From NCBI GenBank assembly GCA_008690995.1, contig VRMN01000001.1, positions 310,001 through 374,000 on the forward strand: 64,000 bases of DNA, written 5' to 3'. This DNA comes from Porphyridium purpureum. Taxonomy: Eukaryota; Rhodophyta; Bangiophyceae; Porphyridiales; Porphyridiaceae. The notes under the pieces are model-generated. The model was not told where the DNA came from, ran no database searches, and saw only the letters and a list, made by a program, of their open reading frames with translations. This document shows, one piece after another, positions 49,149 through 59,215 of this stretch; the stretch's first letter is position 1, and each line of letters begins with the position of its first letter. Made by a program: the position numbers and the translations under genes.

Positions 49149-49848
49149 ATCGCAGAAGCGCGAGCGTATCCGGTTCCCTGCCGAGCAATGCCGAGGTCTC
49201 CGATGCAGACCCTGTGTCTGTGCTGGACGCCCTTTCTTTCTCAGCGTGAGGGACGTGGTCCGAATCGTCAATAAATACATGTGTGCCATTAGTGTCTGAA
49301 TATGCGGAGCGATCGCTGCGGCGATATTGGTCAAGTATACATACGCGCCGTAACGCCGTGAACGATTGAACCCCCTGGCGAAAGGCAGGGATCGCACCCA
49401 ACTGGGCGGGGCGCGAACAGTATCGGAGCGGAGAACGTGGCGGACCTCAGCGGCCACGCCGGCATCCTGTCCGGAAAATGAGCGTGGTCACATGCGCCCG
49501 CCCACCGCATTTCTCCCGCACGGAACTGATGACCTGGATGCGGACCGCATTGGCGCTGCGCGTGTTCTGCAAAATCGGCAGTCTGCGACGCGTCCAAAAC
49601 GCCGGCACATGAAATTTGCCGCGCCTGCGGTGATTCGAGCCTGCCACCCCAGTGCCCGTCCCAGTCATCCACACCCCACCGTCCCGCACCAAACCACATC
49701 ACGCCATGCGCCGAGCGTGTCATGCACCGCCGCTGAATTCAAGACGCGGTCGGAACGAGCTCATCCGTTACCTGCGCACGCATTGACGCATCGCACCCAA
49801 AAAGTACAGCATGAGCATGGCCAAGTACAGCTATGTACAGTTATTTAC
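49149..49848. other. Spacer between ferredoxin and Copia B
   Basis: About 700 bp with no recognised gene. Several overlapping frames of 80-160 codons have no motif. The last 50 bases carry three GTACAG words (49804, 49825, 49835). Before Copia B inserted, they were continuous with another (55546), so they probably belonged to the CAP promoter. Confidence 0.5.
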
Positions 49849-50203
49849 TGTTGATGTACGTGCAAATGGTTAATGGTTGAATGGTTATCCGGGTCAACGA
49901 CTTGGACTGTTTGGACTGTTTAATGTGTTCGGTCGGGTGCGAGCCTGCGTGCTAGCACGAGCCATGGGCACGTATGTTTGCGACGTTTCTAGAAGTCCAC
50001 ACTGACGTTTCCTTGTCGCTTTGCATCTCCGCGCCGCCGCCACAGTGCAGCTACAGGGGTATAAAATGCTGCAGGGCCAAGGAGTAGGGTGGAAATTTTG
50101 AGTGTAGCGTTTGGGTAGGCGAATATGTTTTTGACGCGAGTGGTATTACAAAGTAAACCGTTTCTTGACTTTGCAGGGTTTACGCCGGGGGCGTACTTCA
50201 ACA
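49849..50203 (+). repeat. 5' LTR of Copia B
   Basis: 355 bp, identical by eye to 55180-55534. It contains GGTTAATGGTTGAATGGTTA near its start and a TATAAAA box at about 50059-50065. Confidence 0.95.
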
Positions 50204-50329
50204 CAAAAACATTCAACGCTTCCTCCGCTTCGTCAAGAGTACGAGCGGAAGTAGGATCTCCGGTCAAGGGTACGGGGGGACAAGGCCGACGGCGCTGACA
50301 GGAAGTTCGAGCGGCGTGCGGCAGACAAA

Positions 50330-51361
50330 ATGGCCAAGAAGATTGGCGAAAAGGGAGTAACGGAGGGACTCCCGCTACTGAGGTATGATGCGACCGAGAT
50401 GCGGCCGGCCGAGGAAGTCACGGAATGGCTCCGTGCGCTTGGAGGCTACACAGCTGTTGAATTTGGGTTGCTCGGAGCGATTTTCGACCTCAATAATGCG
50501 AGGTACCCAGAGGGCCCGGCCCTACCGGACGCAGAGGAGCCCGACAACTGGAGAGACAAGGAAATCGCCAAATCACAGTTGAGCACCGCGCTCAAATGGA
50601 GCGCGGATATGGAGCTCGCGAGGTCCAGAATCTATGCGATTATGCGCGGACAGCTGTCTACGTCTTCCGTTGCGGCTCTTTCTGCTCGCCCGCAGTTTGA
50701 GATGCTTGAAAGATCTCGCAACGATCCTCTCCAGCTGAAAAATCTAATCGTCGTGGTGCACCTGACACCGAATGGCGCATCCGTGGATCGTTGCCGTACA
50801 TTTGCACGTGAGCGGTTTCAAGCTATAGAAATTGGAGCAGATTCTCTGGATGATTTCAAAACCAGGTTTGCGGCCGCAGCGATGGTTCTCGCCCTTGTAG
50901 GCGAGGAGATGAGTGCAGCGCGTCAGGCGGAAGAGTTCTTCCATAAGTTGGAGCGGTCGCGCTTCGCAGAGGCAATTCGCCAAGCCCACAATGCCGAGCG
51001 ACAATTTGCAAGCGTTCAGGACGTGGTTTTGTACGTCTCCGCGTACAAGTATGCGCCTGGTTATGTGTCCGTTTCAGTTGCGCAATCCAATGAAGCCCAG
51101 TTAGCCATCGAGGCGGCCACTGTAAGTGGTGAAGCGATAGCTGCGGTTGCAAAAGCTGATGTAGGCGGTTCCAAGGGGAAGTGTCATTTTTGTGGTATCC
51201 CGGGACACCTGGAGAAGAACTGCTGGAAGAAGAAGAGGGCACTGGAAAGGAACCAGACCAGGGACGCTCACACACGAACCATGGAAGAAAAACTTGGCGA
51301 GTGCCAGCGTCAACTTCAGGAACTTAAGCTGGAGCTCAAGAAAGAGCGCACGGTCGAGTGA
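50330..51361 (+). CDS. Copia B gag
   Basis: 343 codons. A helical capsid-like region (about 30-260) is followed by a CCHC zinc knuckle (CHFCGIPGHLEKNC, about 285) and a charged coiled-coil tail. Pol follows in the same frame. Confidence 0.9.
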   Translation: MAKKIGEKGVTEGLPLLRYDATEMRPAEEVTEWLRALGGYTAVEFGLLGAIFDLNNARYPEGPALPDAEEPDNWRDKEIAKSQLSTALKWSADMELARSRIYAIMRGQLSTSSVAALSARPQFEMLERSRNDPLQLKNLIVVVHLTPNGASVDRCRTFARERFQAIEIGADSLDDFKTRFAAAAMVLALVGEEMSAARQAEEFFHKLERSRFAEAIRQAHNAERQFASVQDVVLYVSAYKYAPGYVSVSVAQSNEAQLAIEAATVSGEAIAAVAKADVGGSKGKCHFCGIPGHLEKNCWKKKRALERNQTRDAHTRTMEEKLGECQRQLQELKLELKKERTVE

Positions 51362-51373
51362 GGAAGCGGCCCG

Positions 51374-54300
51374 TTGCGACACGTGTATGTCCACCGGGCG
51401 ACAAACAGGGAAGCGGCCACAGTGGGCCTTGATACAATGGCTTCGGAGCATATCTTTTCGAGTGGTGAGGCGGTTACGAACGTGCGCAAGACGGACCGGA
51501 AGGTCGTGCTGCACGGAATTGACGCCGGATCAAGTGGAATATTTATTGACGAGATTGCCGACACCAAATTTGGCGAAGTGTACTACTCGCAGAAAGTGGC
51601 CGGGAACATCTTGTCATTCGCCAAGCTGAGGAACGAAGACAAGGGCACCAAGTATGACATGGCCGGGGACGTGTTTGTTGTTCTGGATGTTGACAACAAG
51701 GAAGTGCGTTTCAGACAGGACCAGGGGCTGTATGTGGCGGATATCTGTTGCGTAAGTGGTAAGATAAACGCATACGCAGCTCCTTGCAATGGCCTGACGC
51801 ACGATCTTGACAACATTCCCGCACACAAATGCTTCTCCACTGACAGCCGCCACAACTCCATGGAGCGTTCAGCTTTACCGTTACCTAGTGGCGGCAAACC
51901 TTCGCCCTTCACAAAGCAAGAGATAGCCCGGGCAGAACAAGCGCGCGACTTACAACGTCGCTTGGGATTCCCTTCGTTCGACGTGCTGAAAAAAGTGCTT
52001 AGGCGCGGGGATGTTGAAAATTGTAATTTGGCCGCGCGGGATGCAGAGAGAGCCGAACAATTGTTTGGCCCAAGCGAAGCCGCGATCAAAGGAAAGGCAA
52101 CTGGACACAAGCCTACGGAAGTTGGCTACGTCCCGATAAGAAATGAGGAGGTCTACCAAGAGATGCATTCGGATATCCACTTTCTCTGCGGACAAGCCTT
52201 CTTGATTTCTGTCGTGAAACCAATGCACTTCATTCTGACAACAGCGATCAGAGCAAAGACGTCATGGGAGCTGCGCCGGGCACTGCAAGAACAAATTGCC
52301 AGTTTGCGAGGTCACAACGTGGTGATCAGGGTCATCAAGTCGGACCCGGAATCGGGGATTGTTGCTATCGTTGATGACATGAAAAGGTCCGGCATATTAC
52401 CAAATGTCACGGGAGCGAAAGAGGCCGTACCAGCAGTGGAGCGTGCCAATCGAACGCTGAAGGACATAGCGAGGGCTGTCATCCATGGCCTACCCTTTGC
52501 ATTGCCGACCAGCTTGGTTCCAGCGCTAATGAAGTATGTAACTCACCGGGCCAACATCGTACCAAGCAGCACAGGTTGGCGAGATGACGAGACTCCGTGG
52601 ACCAGAATGACCGGGCGAAAAGTTAGCAGCACAGCCGATGTGAGTCTCGGTTTTGGCGATTACGTTCTCATCATGAATGCCAAGGTGGACAACACGATGA
52701 CACCACGCGCCACCGGCTGTATAGCTCTATACCCGGTAGGCAATGTTGAAGGAACGTGGGCTTTTCTAAACCTCGCGTCGCAGAAAGAGTTGCGCAGACA
52801 ACGGTGGAGGAAAACTGTCATTACACAAGAGGTTGTTGCCGCTGTTAACGCCATGCGTGGCACTGCGCGCCTTGAACTCGCGACAGAAGATCATGAGCAT
52901 GAGGCAGAAAAACATGACACCGCCGGACGGGAGGCAGGCAAGCCAGCTGGGGCAGCAGCGACTCGAACAGCTAGTGGGTTGACCTTGTCAGCCGGAGCGT
53001 TTAGCGAGACACGTGCAGCGCGTTCTGCGAATGAACATGAAGAAACTCTGGAGAATTCGCGCACGTCAGCAGTAGTAGAATCATCACAACCGAACCGTAA
53101 TCCAGGAGCGGGAGAAAACGCAGAGGAAAATCCGGGAGTGCGGGTCGAAGCAATCGAGAAAAGAATTGAGGAATTATCTCGAAAAGAGGCCATTCTGCAG
53201 GAACAGATCCACGCGCTTGACAAACGTGCTGCTGCCTACCAGGTCAGCGACGATCACGACGTCTTAGGCGAAGGTCAGGCTGTTCAAGTCGGCGTGGTCG
53301 AAGGGGCACCTGCAGAGTGGGATCTCGCAGATTGCACAATGACAACGAAAAACGTACTGGACGGACATGGTGAACAGGCTGGACCGGCTTCTGTCGGCGG
53401 ACTTAGCACCAAAAGAACGGCAGCGGATCAAGGCGGAAGTGACGGGTGCAATACATACGCAGGGGAAGCAAAAAGGCGTAGAATTAGGCTAGCTCTAATT
53501 ACAGAGTTTGTCCAAGCGCACTGTTTGAAAGCGCCGACCGTCTCATGGTTGAGAGCAGTCCAGGAGTATGGCGAGCCTGCACTTGAATCGGTCATGAGCG
53601 AGCTCGTGCAGTTGGGGTCCAATGGTCACGACGTGTTTGAGCCTGTGACAAGGAGACTCAGTGAAGACGAGTTGCGCAATGTTTTGCCCGTGCATTTGTT
53701 TGTGACGGAGAAACGTGATCCACAAACCGGAGAGCTTGTGCGCTTGAAAGCTCGACTGGTTGCTGGGGGTGATCGACAGGATCCGGAGTTGTACCCAAAT
53801 ACGTCGTCCCCAACAGTCGCTACTGAGTCGTTGTTTGCGCTTGCTGCCATGTCAGCAACACAAGGGAGAAAGGTTGCCAGTGTAGATTTTCCAGGTGCGT
53901 ATTTGAATGCAGTGATGCCAAGCGGTGATCCACCCGTTTTCGTTCGGTTCGCAAAGGCGCTGGCGAAGTGTATGACGACCGCTGATCCGACACTCCAGAG
54001 CCATTTGTCTGCTTCAGGTACATTAGTCTGTCGCTTGAAGAAAGCATTATATGGTTGCCGGACGAGCGCAAAGTTATGGTATGACCATCTATGTCGAAGC
54101 CTCGCGGCGTTGGGATACCAAAGAAGCATGGTAGACTATTGCGTGTTCAGAAGCGATGAAGACGACACCTGGTTAGCTTTACACGTGGACGACATGAAGA
54201 TTATGGCTGTAAACGACGCCGCGATCGTCAAACTGGTAAAGGGACTCGAGCCGGAGTACGGAGTGCTCACGATGCGCAGCGGCAGTGGGATTGAATATTT

Positions 54301-55204
54301 ACAAATGGTTTTTGACTATAACCAACCTGGTCAAGTTACCGTCAGGATGCCCGCATACGCGGACAAGATCATTGAGCAGGCCGAGCCATTTGTGCTGGGT
54401 AAGGTCGGTGGCAAAACCCCCGCATTGGACGACCTGTTTCAGGTTCAAGACTCGCCATTGCTGGCTGCTTCCTCCGCGAGAGCCTTCCACACGACAGCCT
54501 GTCAACTTCTTTATCTCAGCAAGAGGGCGAGACCAGATCTGCTGGTCGCGGCATCATTCTTGACGGGTCGAGTACAAGCCCCAACCGAACAAGACAGAGA
54601 AAAGCTGCGCAGGGTTGTGCAGTACTTGCAAGGAACGCGCGAGCTGGGGCTCACACTTGGGTGCGTCGGAGCGCCGCGCGTGCACTGTTTCATTGACGCG
54701 TCCTTTGGTGTGCACAGCGACATGAAGAGCCACTCTGGCTGCATGGTCAGCCTGGGCCGCGGAACGGTGTACGGGAAGAGCAGCCGTCAGAGTCTCGCGT
54801 CCAAGAGCTCAACAGAGGCAGAGCTAGTCGCCATCAGTGACTGCATAGGTCAAGCTCTCTGGATCGAGAGGTTGCTGCGAGGGCTCGGTGTGGAGTGCCT
54901 CAGCACCCTGTTGTACCAAGATAACGAGGCCACCATGAAATTAGTTCGTAACGGGCGTCCCAACTCGTCGCGGACCCGACACATTGCTCTGAGGCACTTC
55001 TTCGTCAGCGACAGAGTTGCATGCGGCGAGATAGAGATGACGTACTGCCCCACGGAGCAGATGGTGGCGGACGCTCACACCAAGCCCCTGCAAGGAAAAG
55101 CTTTCCGCTCACTTCGTGAACGCATGTTGGGCGTTGAGGTTGCGAATCTAGCGCAGGCTAACACGGACCGACGGGAGTGTGTTGATGTACGTGCAAATGG
55201 TTAA
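51374..55204 (+). CDS. Copia B pol (PR-IN-RT-RH)
   Basis: About 1276 codons, open throughout. It has a protease-like block (LDTMASEHIF), the GAG-pre-integrase region, an integrase core, a linker with a coiled coil (about 53140-53235), reverse transcriptase (KKALYGCRTSAKLWY; active site HVDDMKI) and RNase H (IDASFGVHSDMKSHSG...KSSTEAELVAIS...YQDNEATM). The first codons lack an ATG, which fits expression as an extension of gag. Confidence 0.9.
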   Translation: MRHVYVHRATNREAATVGLDTMASEHIFSSGEAVTNVRKTDRKVVLHGIDAGSSGIFIDEIADTKFGEVYYSQKVAGNILSFAKLRNEDKGTKYDMAGDVFVVLDVDNKEVRFRQDQGLYVADICCVSGKINAYAAPCNGLTHDLDNIPAHKCFSTDSRHNSMERSALPLPSGGKPSPFTKQEIARAEQARDLQRRLGFPSFDVLKKVLRRGDVENCNLAARDAERAEQLFGPSEAAIKGKATGHKPTEVGYVPIRNEEVYQEMHSDIHFLCGQAFLISVVKPMHFILTTAIRAKTSWELRRALQEQIASLRGHNVVIRVIKSDPESGIVAIVDDMKRSGILPNVTGAKEAVPAVERANRTLKDIARAVIHGLPFALPTSLVPALMKYVTHRANIVPSSTGWRDDETPWTRMTGRKVSSTADVSLGFGDYVLIMNAKVDNTMTPRATGCIALYPVGNVEGTWAFLNLASQKELRRQRWRKTVITQEVVAAVNAMRGTARLELATEDHEHEAEKHDTAGREAGKPAGAAATRTASGLTLSAGAFSETRAARSANEHEETLENSRTSAVVESSQPNRNPGAGENAEENPGVRVEAIEKRIEELSRKEAILQEQIHALDKRAAAYQVSDDHDVLGEGQAVQVGVVEGAPAEWDLADCTMTTKNVLDGHGEQAGPASVGGLSTKRTAADQGGSDGCNTYAGEAKRRRIRLALITEFVQAHCLKAPTVSWLRAVQEYGEPALESVMSELVQLGSNGHDVFEPVTRRLSEDELRNVLPVHLFVTEKRDPQTGELVRLKARLVAGGDRQDPELYPNTSSPTVATESLFALAAMSATQGRKVASVDFPGAYLNAVMPSGDPPVFVRFAKALAKCMTTADPTLQSHLSASGTLVCRLKKALYGCRTSAKLWYDHLCRSLAALGYQRSMVDYCVFRSDEDDTWLALHVDDMKIMAVNDAAIVKLVKGLEPEYGVLTMRSGSGIEYLQMVFDYNQPGQVTVRMPAYADKIIEQAEPFVLGKVGGKTPALDDLFQVQDSPLLAASSARAFHTTACQLLYLSKRARPDLLVAASFLTGRVQAPTEQDREKLRRVVQYLQGTRELGLTLGCVGAPRVHCFIDASFGVHSDMKSHSGCMVSLGRGTVYGKSSRQSLASKSSTEAELVAISDCIGQALWIERLLRGLGVECLSTLLYQDNEATMKLVRNGRPNSSRTRHIALRHFFVSDRVACGEIEMTYCPTEQMVADAHTKPLQGKAFRSLRERMLGVEVANLAQANTDRRECVDVRANG

Positions 55205-55534
55205 TGGTTGAATGGTTATCCGGGTCAACGACTTGGACTGTTTGGACTGTTTAATGTGTTCGGTCGGGTGCGAGCCTGCGTGCTAGCACGAGCCATGGGC
55301 ACGTATGTTTGCGACGTTTCTAGAAGTCCACACTGACGTTTCCTTGTCGCTTTGCATCTCCGCGCCGCCGCCACAGTGCAGCTACAGGGGTATAAAATGC
55401 TGCAGGGCCAAGGAGTAGGGTGGAAATTTTGAGTGTAGCGTTTGGGTAGGCGAATATGTTTTTGACGCGAGTGGTATTACAAAGTAAACCGTTTCTTGAC
55501 TTTGCAGGGTTTACGCCGGGGGCGTACTTCAACA
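55180..55534 (+). repeat. 3' LTR of Copia B
   Basis: 355 bp, matching the 5' copy. TTTAC follows at 55535. Confidence 0.95.
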
Positions 55535-55892
55535 TTTACAGCTGTGTACAGCGTTGTGCAGAGTATAGTGTACCTCCACTGTCGGCAACTTTTCTGTCGA
55601 AGCATGTGCAGACAGTGCAGGAACGCAGCAAACGTGTACGAGTGCGTGAGTGTTTTTGGGAGAAAGGGGAGTGTCAGATTCGTGTCCCGATCGGACGGTC
55701 TGTGAGGGGAAGAAGCGATGCACGTAGTGGTGGTGGTTGTGGTGTGTGTATATAATACACACGGGTGTTTAGGAACTGGGGTGGAGTGGGAGTGAAGAGG
55801 GGGGCGGGGAGAGAGGCAGAGAGAGGAGGAGGAAGGGAGAGGAAAGCAGGTGGTCAAGTGCAGAGCGTGCAGAGCGAGCAGGGGTCGGAGTC
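55535..55892 (+). promoter_or_regulatory. CAP promoter remnant next to Copia B
   Basis: 358 bp between the retrotransposon and the CAP start codon. It has GTACAG at 55546, a TATA box (TATATAAT, about 55748-55755) within a GT-rich stretch, and a G/A-rich leader (about 55785-55855). Confidence 0.6.
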
Positions 55893-56837
55893 ATGGCGTC
55901 GAACGAGCCAGAGTACGCAAACTTCCGCGCAAAGCTGAAGCCCTCGGTCAACTCGGCGATCCTGCAAAACCCAAACAGCTACACCACCGCCGCGCTCAAC
56001 GCAAAGGATGGCAAGCCGGCGATCACCGAGACGGTACAGAAGCCGGTGAAGAAGGCAGACGCGCCCGCCGCGGCGCCGGCTGCAGCACCAGTAAAGGCGC
56101 CAGTAAAGGCGCCCGGCGGCCCGCCGCCGCCGCCAGGTCCGCCGCCGCCACCGCCACCGGCGGCAAGCGGCGGCGACGGAGGTGAGGATGTCACCGCCAA
56201 GCTCTTTGCTGAGATCAATGGCGCTGGAGGCGACATTCGCGCCGGACTCAAGAAGGCAACCAAGGGCCCGGTCAACTCTGAGGCGCCGGCACCAGTGCCA
56301 AAGGCGAGAGCGGCGCCCGCAAAAGCGGCTGCCGCACCGGCTGAGAAGCCAGCCAAGTGCGAGTTCAGTGGCAAGACGTGGAACATTGAGTACCAGTGCG
56401 ATAACCATGATATCTCGATCGAGGTGACGAGCATGAAGCACACAGTATACATTTACAAGTGCGAGAAGGCAACCGTCCAGATCAAGGGCAAGTGCAATTC
56501 GATCTCCATCGACAGCTGCAAGAAGGTGAACGTCGTGTTCGAGACGGCGCTGTCGCAGATTGAGATTATGAACTCGCAGGAGATCCAGGCACAGGCCACG
56601 GGCAAGTCGCCGTCAGTGAACATGGACAACGTGAACACGGTCACTTACTACCTCAACGCCGAGTCAGTCGAGGACGCCCACATTATTACGGCCAAGTGCG
56701 CCGCCGTGAACATCATCCGCCCCAAGCCAGACGATCCGGATGACATCCTGGAGCACCCGATCCCAGAGCAGTTCTTGACGACGTATAATAAGGAGAAGGG
56801 CAATTGGGAGACGGTTGAAGTATCCCATGATGATTAG
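55893..56837 (+). CDS. CAP: Short cyclase-associated protein (CAP/Srv2), lacking the N-terminal helical domain
   Basis: CAP recycles actin monomers, helping cofilin depolymerise filaments and recharging ADP-actin. This 314-residue version starts with a unique 60-residue segment, then an Ala/Pro linker with polyproline (PGGPPPPPGPPPPPPP, about 74-90) that can bind profilin. A WH2 motif follows (LFAEINGAGGDIRAGLKKATK, about 104-124) and the C-terminal CARP beta-helix (about 155-314). The adenylyl-cyclase-binding and helical folded N-terminal domain of animal and fungal CAP (about 200 residues) is absent. Similar short forms occur in some protists. Transcription is in the same direction as TRM5. 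Confidence 0.9.
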   Translation: MASNEPEYANFRAKLKPSVNSAILQNPNSYTTAALNAKDGKPAITETVQKPVKKADAPAAAPAAAPVKAPVKAPGGPPPPPGPPPPPPPAASGGDGGEDVTAKLFAEINGAGGDIRAGLKKATKGPVNSEAPAPVPKARAAPAKAAAAPAEKPAKCEFSGKTWNIEYQCDNHDISIEVTSMKHTVYIYKCEKATVQIKGKCNSISIDSCKKVNVVFETALSQIEIMNSQEIQAQATGKSPSVNMDNVNTVTYYLNAESVEDAHIITAKCAAVNIIRPKPDDPDDILEHPIPEQFLTTYNKEKGNWETVEVSHDD

Positions 56838-57537
56838 AGGTCGGCCGTGCGTGCCCTTGGCGGCTTTTGGCATGTCCTTCTTCTTCCTTGATTTCTTGGC
56901 GCCGTTTTTCATTTGATTGTCTCGCTGAGATTCGAAAAAGAGGGCGCAGGGTAGTGTGGTTACAGTAACATGGTTCGTCCTTGACCAAGGCCGGCCTCTT
57001 GGACAGACTTAATTCACTAGAAAGAAAGAAAAAAAACAAACAAAAAAAAAAAAAAACAACCGGGAGTCTACAAGCTTGCACGAACAAATTCACGAGTCTG
57101 AACGCGCATGAATGGACAGCTTTTCATGATTTGGTGTTTTTCATCGCGAAAAGATCACACGCACTGGCGTGAAGCCTGACAGAGCTCCAATTGGACTCCA
57201 GTGCAGGCGAGACGTTCAATGCTCGCGCCCTCCTCGCCACACCTCTCCACTTCGTCAGCGGTTCAGTCTAGAGGTACACTTCTGTAGAATGTGCGCGTGC
57301 GCTCAGTCGCCAAGCTCGCGGTCGTCCGTTCACCAGCCGCAACGCGCAACGTCGAGACTTGGTGGATACGGGCGGTGGCATGTTTGTCTCGCGCATGTCG
57401 GGTGCATGTGTGCGTTCACGGCTCCGCACCTCTTCTACTCGCCGTGCCCATCCGCATCCACCGTGCGGCGCGCCTGTCGCGCGGCTCTCGTCTCTCGACG
57501 TGTGGTGCCCGTCAAGGTGTCACGGACGCGGAAGCAT
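56838..57537. other. Spacer between CAP and TRM5 with A-rich tract
   Basis: An A-rich run with AAAG/AAAC units lies at 57020-57058. Beyond it the TRM5 frame is already open from 57169 with ATGs at 57289 and near 57400, so part of this stretch may encode a TRM5 leader. I see no other gene. Confidence 0.4.
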
Positions 57538-59187
57538 ATGATGCTATCGTCCCCTCCACACAGTGCAGCAGAACACGAGCCTTTACCTCTGGCCGTACGA
57601 ATGCCCTCCGAAGACAAGTTTCGACGTGTATTCCATGTGTTCGCACTGAGCGTGCATGCGAAACAAGTCCACGCTGTGCGCACGCTGGCGGCCAAGATGG
57701 TGCTGCGCGTCCCGAAAATTGTCAGCGTTCGGGATGATTCTACTCTTCTTCCAAGTGAGGAGAGTGGAGAACAGTCACCAAGAAAGCTTATTCTGACGCG
57801 CTTTCTCGCCGACCCATCATCGACACATGGATCTGAACAGAATGGATCGGTTTCATTGTCAATTGCAGGCCAAAAGCGGTTACTGGAAGAGCTGAACGAC
57901 GGAAAGCAGGAAGACGCATTCGCGTGCCCAAAGACGCCTTCATTACCGGCACCTCTTGTAAATTTACCGGAATTCATTGGGAATATGACGGACCAAGATG
58001 ACTCCGGGAGCAATTACTGTGAAGGGCGGCTCCGGCAGGAGCTCGCGGCCCTTTCTGCGTCATCGCCGCTTCCAGAGTCGCTCGTGATCAAGGTTGTGCA
58101 GGTGGTCGTAGGATTTGAGCACTGGAGCGCTGACACGATTCTCGCTGCCCTGATGGGGGCCAACGTAACGGTGCCAACTTCGTTTGAACAAGTCGGACAT
58201 CTGATCCACCTCAACCTTTTGGACGAACAGCTGCCGTACAAATATTTGATTGGAGATGTCTTACTGAAGAAGCTCGCTCCACGTGTGCGCACTGTGATGA
58301 ACAAGGCGGCTTCCACATCTGGGCAGTTCAGAACCTTTGACATGGAGCTGCTTGCTGGGGAGGACAACACTGTTTGCGAGGTCAGAGAAAACAACTGCAT
58401 ATTTGAGTTTGACTTTCGTCGCGTGTACTGGAACTCACGACTCGAAGCGGAACATGGTCGTATTGTGTCTCTCATGGGCGAGTCCAGCGTGCTTGCAGAC
58501 GCGTTTGCTGGAGTGGGACCGTTTGTCATTCCAGTGGCCCAGAAGCTCGCGGGACAGGCTTCATCGTCCAAGAAGGTGAAGAAGAAAGGCGATGACAGCG
58601 CCGCCGCTCAAATCGACCCAAGTATGCAGGCGTCAACACTTTTCAAAGTGTACGGCAACGACTTGAACCCTGAGAGTTCTCGGTACATGCAGCTGAATGC
58701 GAAGCGGAACAAAGTGCAAGAGCATGTCCGCGTATCCAATCTATGCGCCCGGGACTTTTTGCGCGGTCTGGTTTCTGACCGCGTTCCGTTCACGCACGTC
58801 ACCATGAATTTTCCGGCAGGCGCCCCCGAGTTCTTGGACGTCTTTCGTGGGCTATACGCGGTTGATCAAAACGCGTTGCCTGCTCAGCGGCTACCGCTTC
58901 CTACCGTGCACTGTTATTGCTTTGCGCGCGAAGATATGTGGGATATCCAACCTCTTGCTCGTGTGGCACGCGTCCTGTACGGAAAATCGATCTTATCCGA
59001 TCCTCTACTCAGTGGCGACGACGATGATCTAATCCTGGACGAAACCGGCTTCCGCACTGGCGCCAATGTGCGCCAGGTCCGCTCAGTGGCTCCAAATAAG
59101 CTGCACGTATGTGTGACGTTTAAGCTGCCTGAAAAGGTTGCATACGCGGACGGGTTTTCTGAAAATAATCCTGCGAACTTTAACTAA
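57538..59187 (+). CDS. TRM5: tRNA (guanine-37-N1)-methyltransferase Trm5
   Basis: This enzyme methylates G37 next to the anticodon using S-adenosylmethionine, preventing +1 frameshifting; it acts in nucleus, cytosol and mitochondria. From the tandem ATGs at 57538 the protein has 549 residues. It shows FEQVGHLIHLNL (about 215), PYKYLIGDVLL, VMNKAAST, FRTFDMELLAGEDN, FRRVYWNSRLEAEHGR (about 295), the SAM site DAFAGVGPF (about 320), NDLNPES (about 374) and MNFPAGAPEFLD (about 422), all Trm5 hallmarks. A Lys-rich insert (SSKKVKKKGDD, about 345) lies in the SAM domain. The frame is open back to 57169, and an ATG at 57289 would give an Arg/Ser-rich leader that could be mitochondrial, so two start sites are possible. 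The 3' end lies 28 bp from the next gene. Confidence 0.9.
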   Translation: MMLSSPPHSAAEHEPLPLAVRMPSEDKFRRVFHVFALSVHAKQVHAVRTLAAKMVLRVPKIVSVRDDSTLLPSEESGEQSPRKLILTRFLADPSSTHGSEQNGSVSLSIAGQKRLLEELNDGKQEDAFACPKTPSLPAPLVNLPEFIGNMTDQDDSGSNYCEGRLRQELAALSASSPLPESLVIKVVQVVVGFEHWSADTILAALMGANVTVPTSFEQVGHLIHLNLLDEQLPYKYLIGDVLLKKLAPRVRTVMNKAASTSGQFRTFDMELLAGEDNTVCEVRENNCIFEFDFRRVYWNSRLEAEHGRIVSLMGESSVLADAFAGVGPFVIPVAQKLAGQASSSKKVKKKGDDSAAAQIDPSMQASTLFKVYGNDLNPESSRYMQLNAKRNKVQEHVRVSNLCARDFLRGLVSDRVPFTHVTMNFPAGAPEFLDVFRGLYAVDQNALPAQRLPLPTVHCYCFAREDMWDIQPLARVARVLYGKSILSDPLLSGDDDDLILDETGFRTGANVRQVRSVAPNKLHVCVTFKLPEKVAYADGFSENNPANFN

Positions 59188-59215
59188 ATAAATACGACGC
59201 TGGCTTCAAAGCGAA

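Larger units (their letters stand above)
49849..55534 (+). mobile_element. Ty1/Copia LTR retrotransposon (Copia B), apparently whole and very young
   Basis: A 5686-bp Pseudoviridae-type element with 355-bp LTRs (49849-50203 and 55180-55534, TGTTGATG...TTCAACA). I see no difference between them. A 5-bp target duplication, TTTAC, flanks it (49844-49848 and 55535-55539). Gag and pol lie in the same frame, one after the other, as in Copia A. The two elements share layout and the GGGAGTG tract before the 3' LTR but are clearly different lineages. The insertion lies about 360 bp before the CAP start codon and separates CAP from upstream GTACAG words. It looks whole. Confidence 0.95.

Noticed and set aside
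57020-57058. Poly-A tail of a SINE or LINE insertion
   Set aside because: No upstream tRNA- or 7SL-like body, no RT domain and no target duplication could be seen; treated as a simple A-rich tract.
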